From Lumnitzera littorea (taxonomy: Eukaryota; Streptophyta; Magnoliopsida; Myrtales; Combretaceae): 64,000 nt of DNA. Made by a program: the position numbers and the translations under genes. The stretch covers positions 13,554,118 to 13,618,117 of the forward strand of contig JAMXBB010000002.1 in NCBI GenBank assembly GCA_024138015.1. Reading direction: 5' to 3'. The notes under the pieces are model-generated. The model had not been told where the DNA came from and made no database searches. It was given only the letters and a program-made list of their open reading frames with translations. How positions within the stretch are numbered: the stretch's first letter is position 1; every line of letters begins with the position of its first letter. This document shows, piece after piece, positions 59,040 through 64,000 of the stretch.

Positions 59040-62000
59040 TGTAGGTCTGGAATATCGGAATATAATAAAATAGTTGTATTATAGTTTAAAAAATAAAATA
59101 AATAGTTAATGTTACTAAATTAAATGATATTGTGATTTGTCCACCATAAATCAGCGATTAGGATAACAAAAATTAATCGAATTTTAAAGATAAATTATTT
59201 ACATGATAAAAACATAAAATAATATATATATATATATAAGTAACACATGTACTTCGTATATAATTGTCATATATAATTATATACCCCTAAATGCCTAAAA
59301 TATCCGAAAATAGGTATAATTAACTAAAATTTTATAAGAAAATAATAAAAAAAATTTGGTAAAAATTGTCAAAGTACCAAATGTACAATGGATTAGGCGT
59401 AGGACATTCCCTAAACAACTATTAAAGGAAGGGTCCAAATCATTGACACTTAGCTAAGCTTGGAATTAGGGTATTTAAACTAAAATGAGTGGAGAGAAAT
59501 CCATTTCTCACCCTATTAACTTTGGAAACATCACCACTCCTATCTAAAACCTTAATCAAGCTTTGAGAAATTTAGGAAAAATATGAGAAAGAGAGGAATG
59601 ATGAAGGGAAATTTTAGAAAAAAAATTGAGAAGTGAAACTGCATACACTGAGAAGAATGGGAGAGCATTGATCAGAAGACATGCTGGGAGTGAATCACCA
59701 CCACTACCTTATAGTAATGGTAGTGGCTAGTGGTGTTGACAAAGAGAGGATGGTTGGTGGTAGTCAAATGGTCAAGTTCTAATAAGCTATAATTTTTCAC
59801 TTGATTTTCGTTAAAATTTTTAAAATATTAATTTAGCTCTAAAAATTATGGAAAAAAATTATTTAGACATTTATATTTTTTTATGGAAAAATGTCATATT
59901 GTAAAATTTTTAAATGGATATAGGACCTCCTTAAGAAATTACGTGAAATCAACCAAATTTTGAAGTTGTTTTAAATGACCCTATTGACGTAGTTTTTGAA
60001 CCAAAATTTTTCTAGAGAGTCCTTATATTGTATATAAGTATTATATGAAGAGTTTTTGGATAAAAATGATTTCTATAATTTCTAGAAATTTTTAGGCCTT
60101 TAAATTAGGTGAAAAATACAATTTTCTTGAAGATTTCATATATTGAGCTTGATGAAAACCCTAAGTATCGGGTTCTAAAGTTTATTTAGATCATATTTTA
60201 TTGTGAAGAATAATTTGGAGTTGTGTGATATGAATTAGAGTTGAGATATGCACAAACTACTAGTTATGATATACATGCATTAAGATGAAGATATGAGGAT
60301 TTGGAAGTTTTGGTGATATGGTGATCATGGGTATGATAAACTTGTTATATGGTCATGATTTACCATGCTTATAAATTGTAATAAGGTACGAGAGCGGATC
60401 ACTTTATGCAAATTTTAAATTGAACCTATTTAGGGAGTTCTTCAAAGGTTTAATCTAATAAAAGAATGACTTAAGATTCTTAGGTTAAATACTCGATTAG
60501 AAGGTTGGTTAGTGCAAGGATTTGATTATAACAATGTCAAAATCTTAATAAGGATGTTAGTTGGTGAATGAGGCATAGTTGTATTAACTTCAGAGACATG
60601 TTCAGAAGGTTAATGGATGAAAGGATTTTAACTCTAAGTATGTTGTATCCTTGTTCGGAAAGTTATATGGTGAAAGAAGTATGGTTGCAATGATTTCGAA
60701 GACATATTTAGTGGGTTGGCTGAATTAGAGGGTTTTAGATGAAATTGCTTTAGAGATATATTCAAAAGGTTGGTCTATAAAAGAGAGGACTTAATCTCTA
60801 GTTCAAAGAATTAATCAGAAAGTTGGATAATAAGAGGGACTTATCTATACCCCTATCAAAAACTTGTTTAGGATGTATTTAGTAAAGGAAATGTAGTTAA
60901 AAGGGCTTCGGGGACTTGATCCTAGGATTGATTAGTGTGAAATGCTCAGGGGAGACAACTTCAGAGGCTTGTTCAGAGAGTTGATTAAAGCAAGGAGCAC
61001 AACTGAGATAGCTTTAGAAGACTTGGTTGAAAGGTTACTAATCTAAAAACACTCATCCAAAGACTTCATCAGAAAGTTCTAAGACCAAAATTTGGTATCG
61101 AGCAAGCTTCTTAAACCTTATTCAGAGACTTCAATAGCAAGTATAAACTTGATATAAAGCTCACATAACTTGCTAAAGATAAGTCATAACCATACTTAAA
61201 TTGTTAAAATGAACTTACTTAACTTTATATTTAGTAAAACTAAAGTAATTATATCGAAAATTTAGGGAACAATTGAAGTAGGCAAGATCAACCATCAAGA
61301 CTGTCGAGTATTACATGTTTAGGTAAATGGGATTAGTGTTTCATCACACTTTGAAGTATTGTTTAAGAATACTTGGAAGCCTTAGTATATATCTTGCTTG
61401 CGACAGTAAGTTAGTTGCCTATGCATATGCAACGTGTGTATTTAAATATGGTTGTGTTATTCTAAGTGTTGAACTTATGTATTGATTACTTATTGATATT
61501 ACTTACTTAAAACTGTTTGAAATTGTTTAAATACCCTAAAAGCAACTAACTCAACTCAGTTTAACTTCTAACCGGACATGCATCGTAATCTACTAGGGAA
61601 CAACTAGGATTCTTGGGTCAAACACAGACCCTTTAATGAGGATAACTAAAATGGTTCTCTCCTTACCCTTAGTTGAATTAAGTGACACGAAAAGAGGTCG
61701 CGGAAAAGTTAGGGACCATGATTCGAAGTGAAGTCTCAAGCGATGTGTATTCTCTATTGCACAAGCCCCCATTTGGTTCCAATCTGCAAAGTGCATGGCA
61801 TCAAACTCGTTAACCCAAATTAAAGTAAGTACAATTTTTCTTATCTCACAATGAACCTAATAACATCGTACGATGGCACTTATTTGTATATGCATAGCAT
61901 CTAACTAAACTTGTTTGAAAACATTAGTTGCTCTGTGTTAAATATGTATGACTATTTCTATCCCACTTACTGAGCTAATTGTCACTCATTCCCCTACAAC

Positions 62001-62478
62001 TGTTTCGTAGGTTTCCAGTAGATTTACTAAGTGATACTCCAAGTCCTAGAAGATTAAAGAACAGCATCAAAGAATGAGATTTAAGACTAATTGGCTAAAC
62101 TCCTATTCTATTTATCGTCTTTACTAACTTTTAGGAGAACTAATAGGGTCTCTTTGAGCGACCCTCTAATTTTCAACTATTGTTGCCTGTACTATGTTAT
62201 GTGAACTTGTGGACTTTTATAAATTTTTACTATGTTATTTTTTTTGAAGTTTTTATAAAATGAGGTTTTCTTCTTAAGTTTTTATACCACAAAATCACTT
62301 TCAAAAGATATTTCAAAAAGTTGCACCACAAATTAATACCAAATAGGCATTGAATTGGATTACTCAAAACTGTGGAGTGGACGCCTGTGTAAGTTATACC
62401 TACGTTAGTGACTAGCTTCTAGCTTAAGTTAGTTTACAAGATGGGGTTGTTACGACTTTTTGGTTTTAGGGCGTAACA
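59040..62478 (+). repeat. Tekay/Del-like long LTR, copy 2
   Basis: It starts TGTAGGTCTGGAATATCGG and ends TTTTAGGGCGTAACA, 3439 bp. It is collinear with 22075-25550. It differs by an internal tandem-repeat block at 60400-61150. The flanks are CATGC (left) and TAATC (right). They do not match, so a clean solo LTR is not supported, and no primer site follows. It lies inside or against copia sequence. After 62478 one frame reads NLLSILQILSQ and KCMFQDQKTSQ, again copia-like, as if the LTR had landed in a copia element. Confidence 0.65.
60400..61150 (+). repeat. Tandem-repeat block inside Tekay/Del-like LTR copy 2
   Basis: Variants of AGACTTGTTCAGAAGGTT followed by a TGAAAGGA-like phrase recur about every 55-80 bp (for example near 60592, 60650, 60704, 60760, 60822, 60970 and 61065). 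LTR copy 1 (22075-25550) has no comparable block at the matching position (about 24400). Confidence 0.55.
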
Positions 62479-62600
62479 TAATCTACTTTCTATCCTTCAA
62501 ATTTTATCTCAACAAAACATGTTAGTCATCATTGATAAATTCAAATGTATGTTTCAAGACCAAAAAACTAGCCAATAAATTGCTATTGCATAAGACTTAT

Positions 62601-63444
62601 TGATAGGAATCAACCCCTTAGACCGATCACGAACAGCTAAGTTAAAGGACTCCAAGGACTCGCTCGAAGGATTCTAGCTCTAGGCCATAGCTGAGACGGG
62701 GATTCCTACCCTGAGTTGATCTCCAACCAACCTAACTATCAGATCCTCACATACGTCAAATCCGCCCTTGTTCAACAGTAAAATTTTACTCCAGGAAACA
62801 GCCTAAGAATAGCTAAGGCGAACTCCCGATCCGACTATAGGCATTCGACCCCAAAGCAAGCTAACTTCTTTTCAAAACTAATTGGTCCCCGACCTGAACC
62901 AGATCAGGTTGGCCTCTGATTGCAACGTTCCCCTTGTTTTCGTCTACTTTGTAACATATTCATAACTATCAACTACTAAGTGACACGTGTGTTCTGACAC
63001 AATATTTCAGAATGATTCTTTCTTTCTGTATTGAATATTTTTTGTCTCTTTTACCCCTTTAAGTATGTTTCATGTAACCTAAGTGTAAAATAACCTTTTT
63101 GTCTTTTCATTCATGTAAAGTAACTCTAGTGGACAAGTATATAAGCCCCCACTTCCTTGTACCCAAGCATCCAACTTTTAATACAGAATTATTCAATTAA
63201 GTAACCTTAGTGTTCTCATTATCTTTTAACTCTTATCTATTCTCTTTAGTAAGGAGTAGTAGCAGCAAGTGACCCTTCAGTTCAAATCGGTGTGTCATAT
63301 CCGGCGAATTATAGGCCAAGTAAGATCGAGTGGTGCGTCATATCCATTTGGTAACTGTCCGGACTGTGTTAACCATTTTCCCTATTTGTTTTGGTTTGTT
63401 TCATTGTAGTGTCTCTTCATGTGTTCAACCCCGGAGATACATCA
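62601..63444 (+). mobile_element. Ty3/gypsy pol tail and LTR
   Basis: It begins TGATAGGAATCAACCCC, whose reading DRNQPLRPITNS resembles the pol-tail word seen at 16619 and 20597. The first about 100 bp may therefore be coding tail rather than LTR. A TATA box (AGTATATAAGCCCCC) lies at 63137-63150. Terminal phrases (TCATATCCGGC, GTGTTCAACCC, AGATACATCA ending at 63444) are shared with the remnant at 630-1184. Past the end, TAGTATTAAGGCAC could be a decayed tRNA-Met-type primer site. Confidence 0.5.
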
Positions 63445-64000
63445 GTTTCGCTAGTATTAAGGCACAGTTCCGCAAGGGAATGTGATGAGGAATCAAATCT
63501 TTAATACCAAAGATAATAAGGAATCAAAGGATCGATCAAGAAAGAAACAGCAGCAGATCTCGAATGAACAAGAATGGATATTTAAAAGAAAATGGGTATG
63601 AGGAACAGGAAGGTTTTTTATGGTGAATGTAAATGGATATAACTCACCAAGACACAAACACAATCAAGGATTTGAACTCAAAATAAAGTTTGATACAACT
63701 TGCAAACATTAAATGTTACTTAGGGTTTCAAATGAAGGTTAGATGTAACTCATTAACCGGTTCAAATGAAGGGGTTCAACACAATTTGAGAACAAGATTG
63801 ATAAGAACACGGGGATGATTAAAGAGTCTAATCAACACTCGATAATTTAGCAAATGATAACTAAAGTATAGCCTTGCTCGAAAGAGAAAAGTTTCACTCT
63901 CTATATATCTATACGTCTATCTTTATATCTATCTATCTCCGTATGTTAGTACAAATGTTATTATTTATAGCAAGTCTTAAACCCTAGTAACAAAATTATA
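63445..64000. other. Sequence after the last LTR, no coding seen
   Basis: It contains a TCTATATATCTATACG / ATCTATCTATCT microsatellite (63898-63940) and an A/G-rich leader-like stretch. It could be the start of another LTR on the minus strand (TATAAATAA-like word near 63970), but the window ends too soon to judge. Confidence 0.4.

Noticed and set aside
59040..62478. Clean solo LTR
   Set aside because: Flanking 5-mers CATGC and TAATC do not match as a target duplication.

Overview
The window looks like the nuclear genome of a flowering plant, probably a eudicot. It is AT-rich. One gene with a GT-AG intron encodes a plant-specific S-type anion channel. Nearly everything else is plant transposable-element debris: Ty3/gypsy, Ty1/copia, CACTA, hAT and MITE-like sequences. 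The species cannot be told from the sequence.

Layout. 1-1.2 kb holds a gypsy-like pol tail and LTR. 1.2-4.4 kb is non-coding and partly degenerate-repetitive. 4.4-14.4 kb carries three homologous long LTRs of about 2.0-2.2 kb (4395, 9141 and 12140). They are separated by internal regions without coding capacity but full of 40-90 bp tandem repeats, as in a non-autonomous Tat/Ogre-like element. Each LTR contains a tRNA-like A-box/B-box module. 14.5-22.07 kb holds three decayed gypsy pol blocks in + / - / + orientation. The last is cut at 22075 inside its integrase by a 3.5-kb Tekay/Del-like LTR (22075 to about 25550). A minus-strand LTR with a tRNA-Met-type primer site follows (25.73-26.66 kb). 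26.7-32.9 kb is AT-rich with no gene seen.

The only gene I consider intact is a SLAC1-homologue (SLAH1/SLAH4-like) on the minus strand. It has two exons, 36558-35689 and 33220-32939, which join in frame to 383 codons. A TATA box lies about 150 bp upstream of the chosen ATG. The 2.47-kb intron is rich in TA/CA microsatellites.

Upstream of that gene lies a decayed CACTA transposon on the minus strand (transposase 42.2-38.7 kb, terminal inverted repeat ending at 44396). After it come a 642-bp hAT-type non-autonomous element (47174-47815) and two copies of a small inverted-repeat element (48.5 and 49.0 kb). Two Ty1/copia relics then stand head to head: minus, 55270 to 51611, and plus, 57270 to 59039. 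A second Tekay/Del-like LTR (59040-62478) begins where the second copia stops. The window ends in another gypsy pol-tail/LTR (62601-63444).

The transposon reading frames are broken by stops, frameshifts or truncation, so no element here looks autonomous. The biologically active part is the anion-channel gene. The most unusual structure is the three-LTR array with embedded tRNA-like modules and hierarchical tandem repeats.
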